Assembly (NCBI RefSeq): GCF_030159995.1
Contig: NZ_BSNM01000026.1
Span: forward strand, 124,001-188,000
Direction of reading: 5' to 3'
DNA: 64,000 bases
Origin: Litoribrevibacter albus
GTDB taxonomy: Bacteria > Pseudomonadota > Gammaproteobacteria > Pseudomonadales > Litoribrevibacteraceae
Below are positions 24,192 through 32,956 of this stretch, piece by piece. Below the pieces are notes generated by a model. It saw only the letters and a list, made by a program, of their open reading frames with translations, did not search any database and was not told where the DNA came from. The position numbers and the translations under genes were made by a program. How positions within the stretch are numbered: position 1 is the stretch's first letter; every line of letters starts with the position of its first letter.

Positions 24192-24211
24192 ATGTTACCT
24201 CTAAGTAACAT
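24192..24211. promoter_or_regulatory. palindromic operator 2 (SDR/TetR intergenic)
   Basis: ATGTTAC (24192-24198) and GTAACAT (24205-24211) are perfect 7-base arms with a six-base spacer, the same length and outer bases as the site at 24139. Centres are 53 bases apart. Confidence 0.65.
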
Positions 24212-24292
24212 TTTTGCGAGGCAGTTAGTGTTTAGAGTTATTGCTCAAGGGTATGATGCACAGTGTAGACGACGTAGATGGCAGCGGGTGAT

Positions 24293-24973
24293 ATGTCCCA
24301 GATTAAGAATAAAGAACAAACCAAGGTGAAAATTCTTTCTGCAGTTGGGGAAGTATTGGCGGAAGAAGGGTACCAAGCCCTGGGCGTAAATCGTATTGCC
24401 AAACAAGCGGGCGTTGCTAAGACATTGATCTACCGATATTTTGGTGGTCTTGAAGGGCTGATTCAGGCGTACGGTGAAACCGATAGCTTCTGGCCGTCGG
24501 TGGAGGAAATTCGTGGAATGCCAGAAGCCGAATTCAAGGCTCTGACTTTGCGAGAGCGTTGTCGAACCATCTTCAAAAATTTTCGTATTGCGCTAAAAAA
24601 TCGTCCGCACACCGTTGCTATCTATGCCTGGGAAATGGTCGAAAACAATGAAATCACCAAAAGCCTGATCGCTTCTCGAACTCGTAGCTCATTGAATTTA
24701 GTCAGAGAAATGATGGGGCAAGATCACATTGAAATGACCGATTACGATCATGAGATCACAGCCATGTTAGGGGCGGCGTTGCTGCATCTTACCATTCGTG
24801 AGTCGCTGGATTCCCCGTTTGCCGGTTTGGATCTAAAAGAGCAAGCCACCTGGGATCGGTTTGACGGCGCGTTGGAAACCTTGTTCTCTGCCATTGAGGC
24901 GCTTTATAAATCTAAGAAAGAAAGTAAATCTAAAAAAGAAAATACGTTGAAGAAATCCAAGCCAGCTGAATGA
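24293..24973 (+). CDS. TetR-family regulator
   Basis: 226 residues from ATG 24293, which has GCGGGTG close upstream; ATG 24278 would add five residues. The N-terminal DNA-binding helices are KVKILSAVGEVLAEEGYQAL and VNRIAKQAGVAKTLIYRYFG, a canonical TetR pattern. The ligand domain contains LRERCRTIFKNFRIALKNRP and WEMVENNEITKSL. The last 25 residues are almost only Lys, Ser and Glu (YKSKKESKSKKENTLKKSK), a basic tail of unknown use, like the tail on the divergent SDR. Two 20-base palindromes separate the pair, so it probably represses the SDR gene and itself. The ligand may be an acyl compound, by context only. Confidence 0.85.
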   Translation: MSQIKNKEQTKVKILSAVGEVLAEEGYQALGVNRIAKQAGVAKTLIYRYFGGLEGLIQAYGETDSFWPSVEEIRGMPEAEFKALTLRERCRTIFKNFRIALKNRPHTVAIYAWEMVENNEITKSLIASRTRSSLNLVREMMGQDHIEMTDYDHEITAMLGAALLHLTIRESLDSPFAGLDLKEQATWDRFDGALETLFSAIEALYKSKKESKSKKENTLKKSKPAE

Positions 24974-25009
24974 TTTCAAAGCCTGAGTGAATGATTTCAA
25001 AGGCGTAGT

Positions 25010-27244
25010 CTATTTGGTGGTGTGGATAAATACCCCATCCCAATTGATGCCTGGCGATTGCTTTTGATAGGTTCGAATTCTGTCCAGGTAGACTTTATAT
25101 ATGACTTTCGGACCGGACTGTTTCACTAATTGTTGAATGATCTGTAAGCACCCTTGCCAGTCTTGGGCACGGTATTTCAGAATCATCTCGTTAAAATCAT
25201 GAACCTGTTGTATTTCCGAAGGCGACAGCAAGTCTTCGTAACCGATGGGTTCATAGATACTCACCGGACGATCTTTCCCTTTTACTTTTACCCGATCGAT
25301 CTCCCGACAGACGATGCCACTTAATTGTCGTTGGGTGTCTTCTCCTATGATGGTGTAAATCCCATAACTCTTGGTGAGTCCTTCAAGGCGGGAGCCAAGG
25401 TTTACTGCATCCCCCAATACGGTGTAGGCCATGCGATATTCGGACCCCATGTTGCCAACGTCCATCATGCCGGTGTTGATGCCAATGCCTATTTCTAATT
25501 TGGGCCAATTTCTGGATTCGAAGCGTTTGTTGAGTCGTTCCAGTGCTTCGAGCATTTCTTCGGCGGCATGAATGGCATTGTGTCGGTGTCGATCATCAGG
25601 CAGAGGCGCACCCCAGAAGGCCATAATGGCATCGCCCATGTACTTATCAATGGTGCCGTTATGTTTGTGAATGATTTCCGTCATGGGGGTGAGGTATTCA
25701 TTCATCAGTTTGGAAAGTTCTTTTGGCTCTAAATCTTCAGAAATGTGGGTAAAGCCCCGGATGTCGGTAAAGAGTACGGTCATTTCCCGACTTTCGCCGT
25801 TGAGCTCATAGCTTTCCGGCGCTTCTGCCATTCGGTTGACCAGTTCCTTAGGGATGTACTGACTGAAGAGTTTTGCCAAATGCCGTTTGGCTCGGGACTC
25901 CACAAAAAAGCCCCAACTGGTTTGAAAGGCTAACAAGGTAAAGATCAGTGCCAGTGGTGATATCAAGTTGATGACCAGTTGGTTGTGCCAGAGGTAGAGG
26001 TTGCCCACCGTATGGACAATGGCCAAGCAGGATAGGAGGCTAAGGTGCTTAAACGGGCTGGCCAACACCGGAGAAAAGATAATGATGAGTCCGATGATCA
26101 GTAGGGAGAGAAATTCGATGGCGAGGCTGTAGCTGGGGCGATAGAGAGTGGTTCCGTCCAGAATGCCTGCGATCAGGTTGGCGTGAACTTCCACTCCCGG
26201 ATAGTTTTTTTGCAACGGGGTAGATCGTAGGTCCAGTAAGCCGGGCGCGGTGGTGCCGATCAGAATGATTTTATCTTTGAGTAAGGGAATCGGTTTTTCG
26301 GATAGAATTACGTCGGTGGCCGACACATAGGGATAACTTTCCTGACCACCACGATAGGGAACGTAAACATCGGAGAGCGCCCCCGTCGCGATATGTGTTT
26401 GGCCGAGATACACTCCTTCCACCGAGGCATAATCCTGTTCTTGCTTAATGTCCAACGACAATTTGGGATAGCCCTGATTGACGAGCACGGTACCAAGTGC
26501 GAGAGAAGGATAAACGCCGCCCTGATATTCTTGAACTAACGGGACTCGTCGATAGACCCCGTCTTTGTCGACTATCGGATTGTCGAAGAATCCTGATAAC
26601 GCGGAGACTTGTTCAAAATCGGGTAGGTTGGCTGTGAAACCTTTTGGGGAAACTAATTGGAGTTTGTCCCGCATGGAGGGTGAGAGCCGTGTGTTAGCAT
26701 CGGTTAAGCGATTAATCGTTTTGTCGGAGGATTGGTTAAAGACGTAGCCAAGGATAATGTGTCTGTCTTTGATCGCATTTCGAAACTGCTCATCAAAATT
26801 CAGCTGAGTCTGCCATTTTTTATGCATCGCTGGTGGAATGTAGGAGGCTAGATCTGATAAGACAGCCAGTCCGTCGGACGTATCGGGTTCGGCAAACACC
26901 ATATCAAAGCTGACGCTTTTTACTTGATGTTCATCGATCAACTTATTCACCATTTTTGCGAGTAAGGTGCGCTTCCAGGGCCATTGGCCATGCTGCTGTA
27001 AACTCTTCTCATCCAGATCCACGATGACGATTCGATCATCCAGGGTATGTGGTGCGGTGCTGTTGAGCTTGACGTCATAAGCGAATCGTTCGAGTGCGTC
27101 CAGTAAGGTGAGCTGTAGAGTGCTTGACGCCTGGAGCAAGAAAATTAAGAGAATGGATAAACTAAGAACGATGCGTACCACTCGTTTGGTGGTGAGAGAG
27201 TTCAGTCGTTTGAACAGTAAGGATTTGGCGGTAGATACTGGCAT
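25010..27244 (-). CDS. CHASE2-domain adenylate/guanylate cyclase
   Basis: 744 residues. A first membrane helix (VRIVLSLSILLIFLLQ, about residues 23-40) is followed by an extracytoplasmic CHASE2 sensor (DDRIVIVDLDEKSLQQHGQW, FDMVFAEPDTSDG, KDKIILIGTTAPGLLDLRST). Three closely spaced helices lie near residues 375-445. The C-terminal class III cyclase catalytic domain (about 485-665) has both metal Asp (D494 in LFTDIRGF, D538 in KYMGDAIMAF) and the transition-state Asn and Arg in GDAVNLGSRLE, so it should be active. Its product is probably cAMP. It follows a FecR-like protein gene after 71 bases; this pairing recurs across proteobacteria and suggests the FecR protein modulates the sensor. Confidence 0.9.
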   Translation of the reverse strand: MPVSTAKSLLFKRLNSLTTKRVVRIVLSLSILLIFLLQASSTLQLTLLDALERFAYDVKLNSTAPHTLDDRIVIVDLDEKSLQQHGQWPWKRTLLAKMVNKLIDEHQVKSVSFDMVFAEPDTSDGLAVLSDLASYIPPAMHKKWQTQLNFDEQFRNAIKDRHIILGYVFNQSSDKTINRLTDANTRLSPSMRDKLQLVSPKGFTANLPDFEQVSALSGFFDNPIVDKDGVYRRVPLVQEYQGGVYPSLALGTVLVNQGYPKLSLDIKQEQDYASVEGVYLGQTHIATGALSDVYVPYRGGQESYPYVSATDVILSEKPIPLLKDKIILIGTTAPGLLDLRSTPLQKNYPGVEVHANLIAGILDGTTLYRPSYSLAIEFLSLLIIGLIIIFSPVLASPFKHLSLLSCLAIVHTVGNLYLWHNQLVINLISPLALIFTLLAFQTSWGFFVESRAKRHLAKLFSQYIPKELVNRMAEAPESYELNGESREMTVLFTDIRGFTHISEDLEPKELSKLMNEYLTPMTEIIHKHNGTIDKYMGDAIMAFWGAPLPDDRHRHNAIHAAEEMLEALERLNKRFESRNWPKLEIGIGINTGMMDVGNMGSEYRMAYTVLGDAVNLGSRLEGLTKSYGIYTIIGEDTQRQLSGIVCREIDRVKVKGKDRPVSIYEPIGYEDLLSPSEIQQVHDFNEMILKYRAQDWQGCLQIIQQLVKQSGPKVIYKVYLDRIRTYQKQSPGINWDGVFIHTTK

Positions 27245-27315
27245 AGTGCTATCCGGGCTCGCTTTCCTGTACTGTTAATGTCTGACAGGGTGAGAGTCGT
27301 TCCTTGAATAACTCA

Positions 27316-28041
27316 TCAGTAGCCTCGTCTTGGTGAACTGTAACCCATCACAGAAGAAAACGGTGGTGCCCGCCCGGTGATGGCTTCAATCAGCATTAGC
27401 TCTTCATCACTGTGGTTTTTAAACGGCGCAGGAGTAATTAGTTTTCCGGTATGACCGTCGGCATGAATGTACCTTGGTGCGTCGTGGTGTTCTGAAATGA
27501 TGGTTTCTTTGCTGTGTTGATCTTGCGTTGCCATGAGATTGACGTGGCCGTAGCAGGTACAGACGTAACTGACATCGGGGTCTGATTCTGTATAAACGCC
27601 TGTTCCCCGAATACCGATGGTGGCGGTGGAGGTTTTGATGGTATGACTTTCATTTGCCTGGCGTTGACCGAACACGGAAAGTAACTTCCCGGTGACCAGC
27701 CTCAAGCCTGTTTCAAGAATGGTTGTTTCGCCTTCTAACTGAAGTTGACTGTTTTCACGAAGGATGTGAGCGTCTTTGCCGACCACAAAAATCACAAAAC
27801 TGTTGCTGCCCGTTTCTACGAGCGATTGTGCCGAGATGAAAGTGGATTTATCCGCCAATTGGCCATCAACGTAGACTTCGCCGTCCATGTCATAGATGGA
27901 CTGGCCTGGTGGTAACTCTTCCGGAATATTACCAAAGGCATGAACCAGCGGGGCTAAAATGTTGCTTGCGCCCAAGGCAACATAACCGCCGGTGAGTAAT
28001 GAGGCGCGAATGAAATCTCGTCGAAGAAAGCGTTTATCCAT
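27316..28041 (-). CDS. FecR-domain protein with Tat signal
   Basis: 241 residues. The N-terminus carries a twin-arginine signal (RRDFIRASLLTGGYVALGAS, Arg7-Arg8), so it is exported folded. A FecR-type beta domain runs from GEVYVDGQLADKSTFI to ESHTIKTSTATIGIRGTGVY. The motif YVCTCYGHVNL with its CxC is characteristic of this FecR subgroup and may bind metal. The C-terminal third is unassigned. Upstream of the CHASE2 cyclase gene and in the same direction, it is likely an extracytoplasmic partner of the sensor. It is not next to a sigma factor, so it is not a classical iron-uptake FecR. Confidence 0.82.
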   Translation of the reverse strand: MDKRFLRRDFIRASLLTGGYVALGASNILAPLVHAFGNIPEELPPGQSIYDMDGEVYVDGQLADKSTFISAQSLVETGSNSFVIFVVGKDAHILRENSQLQLEGETTILETGLRLVTGKLLSVFGQRQANESHTIKTSTATIGIRGTGVYTESDPDVSYVCTCYGHVNLMATQDQHSKETIISEHHDAPRYIHADGHTGKLITPAPFKNHSDEELMLIEAITGRAPPFSSVMGYSSPRRGY

Positions 28042-28149
28042 ACATTAATTCCTACAGGCTATTACTCATGTATAGCACAAGGATGGCTAATGTATTGTTC
28101 CTTCAATGGATTTACTTGTTCTAGGGGCTTATTCAGCAGTGCCTAGTGA

Positions 28150-29208
28150 TCAGGCCTGTTTCTTTAACATTAAACCTGCGCGCTGTCCTGCCGGGACTTT
28201 GCTGTTGGGGAAGACAATGTATTGGGTGTCTTTTCCAACGCGATATTCTTGTTGATCGTCTTTCCAGATCACACTGTCGGTTTCAAAGGGCGTGAAGTTC
28301 CAGACGTCTTCTGCAATGTTCAATTCAAAGCTGTCGCCGGTGTTGATGATTTCATGACAGACTTCGAAGAGGTCGACAGATTGCGCCTGCTCTTCTTCAA
28401 TGCAGGATTCCCGGCCTTCTAAGAGCAGGCAAATCAATGAATGAATGCCTTGATAGCGGCTCAGTTCGTTTTTGCCAAAGGGTTTTACGCTACCAAGTTC
28501 AATGGTAAAACTTTCTGCCCCGTATTTTACCGAGGTCAGAGCTGAGAAGGTGCCTGCCGGTGTGGCTTGTAACAATACGGTATGCACATCCGCTGCACAC
28601 ATGAAGGCAATTTGTTGACGTGGTGGCTGGCGATTCGGGACATAAGGGTAGAGTGCAAACTTCTCGCGGTGTGAGCCTCGAATAGCCGTGTGTAAATCGT
28701 AATGCAGAATATTAGGGGCACTGCTTTCGTCAGTTGAATGTGTCGGCTGATCTAGCGTGTGGGCGTTCAAAAACTGCTCGACCCAGCTTTCCAGTTCCTT
28801 AGCGCGTGCTGTTTCCAGATTTTGTGCCTTGCCTTTCTGAGCATGTTTGCCCAGAAACAAACGATTCAGGTTTTCTTCCACAAAGCGTTCGCCAATTCGC
28901 ATGGCAGGTGGATTCCCTAACAAGAACAAGGTCGGGCGTTTGATCTGAACCTTCCCGGAAAAGACATCGTTGATGATGTGATTGCATACTTCAATCGGTG
29001 CCGTTTCATTACCGTGGATGGCAGAAGAGAAGATTAGTATCCGGTCATCAATACGGGTCTTGGGCTCAAAGCTCAGTGCGCCTAAACCAAGCCGGGTAAC
29101 GCGCGTGCCATCATCCAGTATTGTCTGATTCGCCGGAGGTGGGGGCGTTAGATCATTCAGAGTTTCAGCGAGAAAATCTTGATTCGGAGCGAAGAAGGCT
29201 TGAGTCAT
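28150..29208 (-). CDS. astE: succinylglutamate desuccinylase / AotO-like
   Basis: 352 residues from ATG 29208, behind AGGTG. An upstream ATG at 29304 would add 32 low-complexity residues and lacks a good site. M14-type zinc hydrolase signatures include AIHGNETAPIEV (His and Glu ligands), GNPPAMRIGERFVEENLNR, YDLHTAIRGS (third ligand) and FTIELGSVKPFGKNE. AstE removes succinate from N-succinylglutamate, the last step of the arginine succinyltransferase pathway. No other ast genes are here. In Pseudomonas an AstE-like aotO lies in the arginine/ornithine transport operon, the same context, so the protein may be AotO-like. It is 151 bases downstream of the aotM-like gene. Confidence 0.8.
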   Translation of the reverse strand: MTQAFFAPNQDFLAETLNDLTPPPPANQTILDDGTRVTRLGLGALSFEPKTRIDDRILIFSSAIHGNETAPIEVCNHIINDVFSGKVQIKRPTLFLLGNPPAMRIGERFVEENLNRLFLGKHAQKGKAQNLETARAKELESWVEQFLNAHTLDQPTHSTDESSAPNILHYDLHTAIRGSHREKFALYPYVPNRQPPRQQIAFMCAADVHTVLLQATPAGTFSALTSVKYGAESFTIELGSVKPFGKNELSRYQGIHSLICLLLEGRESCIEEEQAQSVDLFEVCHEIINTGDSFELNIAEDVWNFTPFETDSVIWKDDQQEYRVGKDTQYIVFPNSKVPAGQRAGLMLKKQA

Positions 29209-29306
29209 CTCGTTCACCTGTTCTGAGTGGGATGCTGGATGGTCGTTTTCTATGGAAGAGCCTGGCTTGGTAGTATCAGAACCTGTTGTGTTAGGTTCGG
29301 TCATGT

Positions 29307-29348
29307 CAGGCCCGATAGTGTCTTACACAGTGGTAAGTATCGGGCCTG
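29307..29348. repeat. 11-base inverted repeat between aotM-like and astE genes
   Basis: CAGGCCCGATA (29307-29317) pairs perfectly with TATCGGGCCTG (29338-29348) around a 20-base loop. In minus-strand mRNA it lies just after the permease stop, without a T-run. It may stabilise the transporter message or reduce read-through into astE. Confidence 0.6.
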
Positions 29349-29359
29349 ATACACGCTTG

Positions 29360-30076
29360 TTAAGAAAGCGGTCGTAAATGCGCCAACATCTTTTTCTCAA
29401 GGTATTTGAAGGTATAGATGAGGCAGAAGGTCATGCATAGGTAGATTAAAGCCACAAAGGTGTAAGCCTCAAACGGTGCATAGTGTTGAGCATAGACATC
29501 ACGGGCAGCACCCGTCAGGTCAACAATGGTCACAACACTGGCGATGGCGCTGGCATGCAGCATAAAAATCACTTCATTACCGTATGCCGGTAAGGCTCTG
29601 CGGAAGGCGCTCGGCAGTACAATGCGTTGTGTCATTTTCCACCAAGACATGCCATAGGCTTTGGCGGCTTCGATTTCACCTTTCGGGGTTGCAACCAATG
29701 CGCCTCGTAAAATTTCCGTGGTATAAGCTGCGGTGTTCAGAACGAAGGCTAACAAACATGGGTAGAAGGCTTCTTTAACTACCGGCCAGAACATTGAATC
29801 CTGAATACCTTCAATAAACACCACACCGTAATAGATAATATAAAGTTGAATCAGTAACGGTGTGCCTCGGAATATGTAGGTGTACAACCAGATTGGTCTA
29901 GAAATCCAAGGGTTGTCAGAGGTTCTCATCAACGCCAGTGGAATCGACAGTACGGCGCCTACCACCAGAGACAAGAAGACTAACTGAACCGTCATTACAA
30001 ACCCATCCCAATAGTGAAGCAGGGTTTGCATGTGGAAGATTTCGTTTTGATTGATCAGTGCGATTAAACTTTCCAT
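29360..30076 (-). CDS. aotM: basic amino acid ABC permease (AotM/HisM-like)
   Basis: 238 residues, ATG 30076 with GGGG upstream. Five membrane helices typical of polar amino acid permeases. The conserved EAA loop EIEAAKAYGMSWWKMTQRIVL contacts the ATPase. The phrase YIFRGTPLLIQLYIIYYGV is the family signature near the N-terminus. With the adjacent permease it forms the heterodimeric channel of an importer for arginine, ornithine, lysine or histidine. It starts six bases after the previous gene ends. The symbol is by resemblance and operon order; HisM is equally close in family terms. Confidence 0.85.
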   Translation of the reverse strand: MESLIALINQNEIFHMQTLLHYWDGFVMTVQLVFLSLVVGAVLSIPLALMRTSDNPWISRPIWLYTYIFRGTPLLIQLYIIYYGVVFIEGIQDSMFWPVVKEAFYPCLLAFVLNTAAYTTEILRGALVATPKGEIEAAKAYGMSWWKMTQRIVLPSAFRRALPAYGNEVIFMLHASAIASVVTIVDLTGAARDVYAQHYAPFEAYTFVALIYLCMTFCLIYTFKYLEKKMLAHLRPLS

Positions 30077-30082
30077 CAATAA

Positions 30083-30784
30083 TTACCCCTTAATCACACC
30101 AGCGCTGTAGCGAATTTCCAGTTTCTTGATAAACCACTCTGATATAGCCGTTAACGTCAGATAGACCGCTGCAACCGGAATAAAGAAAGTAAACGGTTCA
30201 TGCACCGCTTTTGCCGCTTCTGATGCCAATCGCACCATGTCTGCCAAGCCGATGATGGATACCAAAGCCGTGGTTTTTAGCAGAACCATCCAGTTGTTGC
30301 CTAAGCCTGGTAAGGCATGACGCATCATCTGTGGAAACATAATGCGTTTGAAAATTTGGACATTACTCATTCCGTAAGCTTTTCCTGCTTCGATTTGTCC
30401 GTTTTCAACGGATTGGAAGGCTCCACGGAAGGTTTCAGACATGTAAGCACCAAAGATAAAGCCAATGGTTACCACACCTGCAATAAATTCATTGATGTTA
30501 AAAAACACATCGATTTCGTATGTTTCATACAGCCAGTCAGTGAAATTATTCATTATCACCTGACCGCCAAAGAAGATAAGCAGCATCAGCACCAAATCGG
30601 GTACGCCACGAATAAGGGTGGTGTAGGCCGTTGCTATGGCATTAGCAATTCTGTTGTTAGAGATTTTGGCAATGGCTCCCATTAAACCGAGTACTACGGC
30701 TAGAAATAACGAAAGAAAAGCAATCTCGATGGTAAGGATTGCGCCGTAAAATATCGAAGGGCCGTAGCCGTGAAAATCAATCAT
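30083..30784 (-). CDS. aotQ: basic amino acid ABC permease (AotQ/HisQ-like)
   Basis: 233 residues, five membrane helices. The signature TLIRGVPDLVLMLLIFFGGQ lies near residue 55, and the ATPase-contact loop QIEAGKAYGMSNVQIFKRIM lies near residue 135. The 'RGVPDLVLMLL' form is characteristic of the Q subunit of histidine/arginine/ornithine importers. Partner of the permease that follows it. It is separated from the binding-protein gene by 81 bases that contain a strong hairpin. Confidence 0.87.
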   Translation of the reverse strand: MIDFHGYGPSIFYGAILTIEIAFLSLFLAVVLGLMGAIAKISNNRIANAIATAYTTLIRGVPDLVLMLLIFFGGQVIMNNFTDWLYETYEIDVFFNINEFIAGVVTIGFIFGAYMSETFRGAFQSVENGQIEAGKAYGMSNVQIFKRIMFPQMMRHALPGLGNNWMVLLKTTALVSIIGLADMVRLASEAAKAVHEPFTFFIPVAAVYLTLTAISEWFIKKLEIRYSAGVIKG

Positions 30785-30833
30785 AATGCTTCGCTGTCTT
30801 GGCTGAGTTTAAAAACGTTCAAGGACAAAGTAA

Positions 30834-30855
30834 GAGAGCTACCTGGGTAGCTCTC
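30834..30855 (-). terminator. intercistronic hairpin (attenuator) after aotJ-like gene
   Basis: GAGAGCTAC (30834-30842) and GTAGCTCTC (30847-30855) are perfect arms around CTGG. It follows the binding-protein stop in minus-strand mRNA. Such hairpins usually keep the binding protein more abundant than the permeases. Confidence 0.7.
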
Positions 30856-30865
30856 ACTTTTGCAC

Positions 30866-31627
30866 TTACATCTTGATGTTGTAAGAGAAGTATTTCTTCA
30901 TGATCTTGTCGTAAGTGCCGTTGTCTTTCACGGCCTTTAACGCAGCATTGAACTTGTCAGCTAGGTCTTTGTCGCGCTTACGCATCGCAACACCAACACC
31001 ATCACCTAGTTGGATAGTGTCGCTGATTGAATCGAAGCCATCTTGTTTCATGATGGTTGACTCACCCACTGGGTAGTCAAGGAATACAAGATCCAGACGA
31101 CCACCTTGTAGATCTAATACAAGGTCATCAGCGGTTGTGTAACGCTTAACATCAACTACGTCACCGAAGTTTTTCGTAACGTATTTATCCTGAATGGTAC
31201 CGCGCTGCACACCTACGCTCTTACCTTTAAGTGCATCTTTACTTGATACATCAAGGCTCTTTGAGCTGTCAGGACCAAACCAAGAGGATGGGGTGTTGTA
31301 GTATGGCTCAGAGAACAATACTTTCTTTTTACGGTCTTCATTGATCGACATTGAAGAGAAAATAGCGTCGTATTTACGAGCTAACAGGCCTGGGATGATG
31401 CCGTCCCATGCTTGAATTACCCACTCACACTTCATCTGCATTTCAGCACATACTGCGTTACCCAGATCGATCTCAAAACCGGTTAGAGAACCGTCTGGCG
31501 CTTTGTATTCAAATGGCTCGTAAGGTACGTCTACTGCTAGACGAAGTTCCGTGTACTCTTTCGCAGCGGCAAAACCGCTAGTTAGTGCTAGTCCGCAAGC
31601 CAAAGCTGCTGCAACAATTTTTTTCAT
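30866..31627 (-). CDS. aotJ: periplasmic basic amino acid-binding protein (AotJ-like)
   Basis: 253 residues with a signal peptide (KKIVAAALACGLALTSGFAAAK). Mature protein is a cluster C/F solute-binding fold: LRLAVDVPYEPFEYKAPDGS, LTGFEIDLGNAVCAEMQMKC (the family signature), WDGIIPGLLARKYDAIFSSM, then the second lobe KSVGVQRGTIQDKYV. The two Cys of CAEMQMKC form the disulfide typical of lysine/arginine/ornithine-binding proteins. It captures basic amino acids for the adjacent permease. The ATPase gene is unusual in lying upstream of it, whereas aotP is last in Pseudomonas. Confidence 0.88.
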   Translation of the reverse strand: MKKIVAAALACGLALTSGFAAAKEYTELRLAVDVPYEPFEYKAPDGSLTGFEIDLGNAVCAEMQMKCEWVIQAWDGIIPGLLARKYDAIFSSMSINEDRKKKVLFSEPYYNTPSSWFGPDSSKSLDVSSKDALKGKSVGVQRGTIQDKYVTKNFGDVVDVKRYTTADDLVLDLQGGRLDLVFLDYPVGESTIMKQDGFDSISDTIQLGDGVGVAMRKRDKDLADKFNAALKAVKDNGTYDKIMKKYFSYNIKM

Positions 31628-31717
31628 AACCGTAATCCTCGTTATGTGGTTCCTTTCAAAAGGTTTATAGCTTTTTAATAGTCTATAGTTTTATAAAGTG
31701 TGCTTCTTTCGGGCACC

Positions 31718-32488
31718 TTAGTATTTCGGAGCTAAGAATTGCTTCATTCGCTCTGAATCCGGGTTTTCAAAGACCTTCTGTGGTGATCCTTGTTCTTCAA
31801 TTTTTCCTTGGTGAAGGAAGATCACCTTGTTCGAAACGTCTCGGGCGAAGGCCATCTCGTGGGTTACCACAATCATGGTGCGACCTTCTTCTGCAAGGCT
31901 TCTCATTACCTTCAAAACTTCGCCTACCAACTCTGGGTCGAGTGCAGACGTAGGTTCATCAAATAACATCACTTCCGGTTCCATTGCCAACGCACGGGCA
32001 ATCGCAGCACGTTGCTGTTGACCACCGGACATTTGAGACGGGTAGTAATCACGACGCTCGTAAATGCCTACTTTATCAAGCAGCTCTTTGGCGTGTTCCA
32101 TTGCTTCTTTTTTGGATTTGCCAAGTACATTGATGGGCGCTTCGATGATGTTTTCCATCACCGTCATGTGTGACCAGAGGTTGAATCCTTGGAATACCAT
32201 AGACAGGCGGGAACGCATTGCTTCCACCTGCTTATTATTGGCAGGAACTCGAATACCCTGTTTGTCGGTTTTGAAGTCGATGTTTTCACCGTGAACAATG
32301 ATGTCACCAGAGGTGGGTGTTTCAAGCAGGTTGATACATCTTAGAAAGGTACTTTTACCAGAGCCTGAGGAACCGATCATCGAGATCACGTCACCTTTTT
32401 CAGCTTCTAGTGAGATGCCCTTAAGTACTTCCAGGTCATTGAAGGTTTTATGGATATCCTTCACGACGAGGGGAGTAGCTTCTCCCAT
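31718..32488 (-). CDS. aotP: amino acid ABC transporter ATPase (AotP/HisP-like)
   Basis: 256 residues, cytoplasmic. Walker [11 protein letters not shown]-loop in [20 protein letters not shown] signature [15 protein letters not shown], Walker [16 protein letters not shown] and switch His in [11 protein letters not shown] are all intact. The insertion [20 protein letters not shown] is characteristic of the HisP/AotP branch. It is the first gene of the transporter operon, followed by the binding protein after 90 bases, two permeases and the AstE-like gene. It drives uptake of basic amino acids. Confidence 0.9.
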   Translation of the reverse strand: MGEATPLVVKDIHKTFNDLEVLKGISLEAEKGDVISMIGSSGSGKSTFLRCINLLETPTSGDIIVHGENIDFKTDKQGIRVPANNKQVEAMRSRLSMVFQGFNLWSHMTVMENIIEAPINVLGKSKKEAMEHAKELLDKVGIYERRDYYPSQMSGGQQQRAAIARALAMEPEVMLFDEPTSALDPELVGEVLKVMRSLAEEGRTMIVVTHEMAFARDVSNKVIFLHQGKIEEQGSPQKVFENPDSERMKQFLAPKY

Positions 32489-32956
32489 TGTAATTCTCCC
32501 AATAAAGAGGGTTTGTTAGAAAAGTTAAGAACCGAATGTTCCAATCGTCAATGTACGAAAGAAAATATAGCTGCTAACCGCAAACTTTATGCCATTGGAT
32601 ACAGGCGTTGTGGAACAATAAGAATAAGGATCTACTCGTCGTGTACTTCTGCAAGAACGAGTTTGGCAACTGGGGACGGCTGAGATAACAACACTGCAGG
32701 TGGATACTTGCAGACTGAGATAAGGACTGTGTCAATATCAAGTTGAGTTGTTTTCAGCATAAAAAGGCACTGTGTTGTTTTTCTTAAAGCCAGCTCCAAC
32801 ATCATGTGGTGGGCTAGCGTCAGTTTGAGACATTCTGTAGTGGATATTTTCGAAAATCAATACTTTTTACGTAACTCAAATTTTATGTTTTATTCATTAA
32901 AAGTAAACGAAATCTCTAATTGCTTGAAATAAAACATAAAAATTGAATCGTTCTCA
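32489..32956. other. intergenic stretch upstream of transporter operon
   Basis: About 470 bases with no supported gene. The part nearest 32488 should hold the transporter promoter (minus strand), but I could not choose -35/-10 boxes with confidence. The last 75 bases are AT-rich and hold the inverted repeat described at 32881. Confidence 0.5.
32881..32941. repeat. 14-base AT-rich inverted repeat after chemoreceptor gene
   Basis: TTTTATGTTTTATT (32881-32894) is the exact reverse complement of AATAAAACATAAAA (32928-32941), with a 33-base loop. It lies just downstream of the minus-strand chemoreceptor stop and may end its mRNA, though it lacks a GC stem. Confidence 0.6.
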
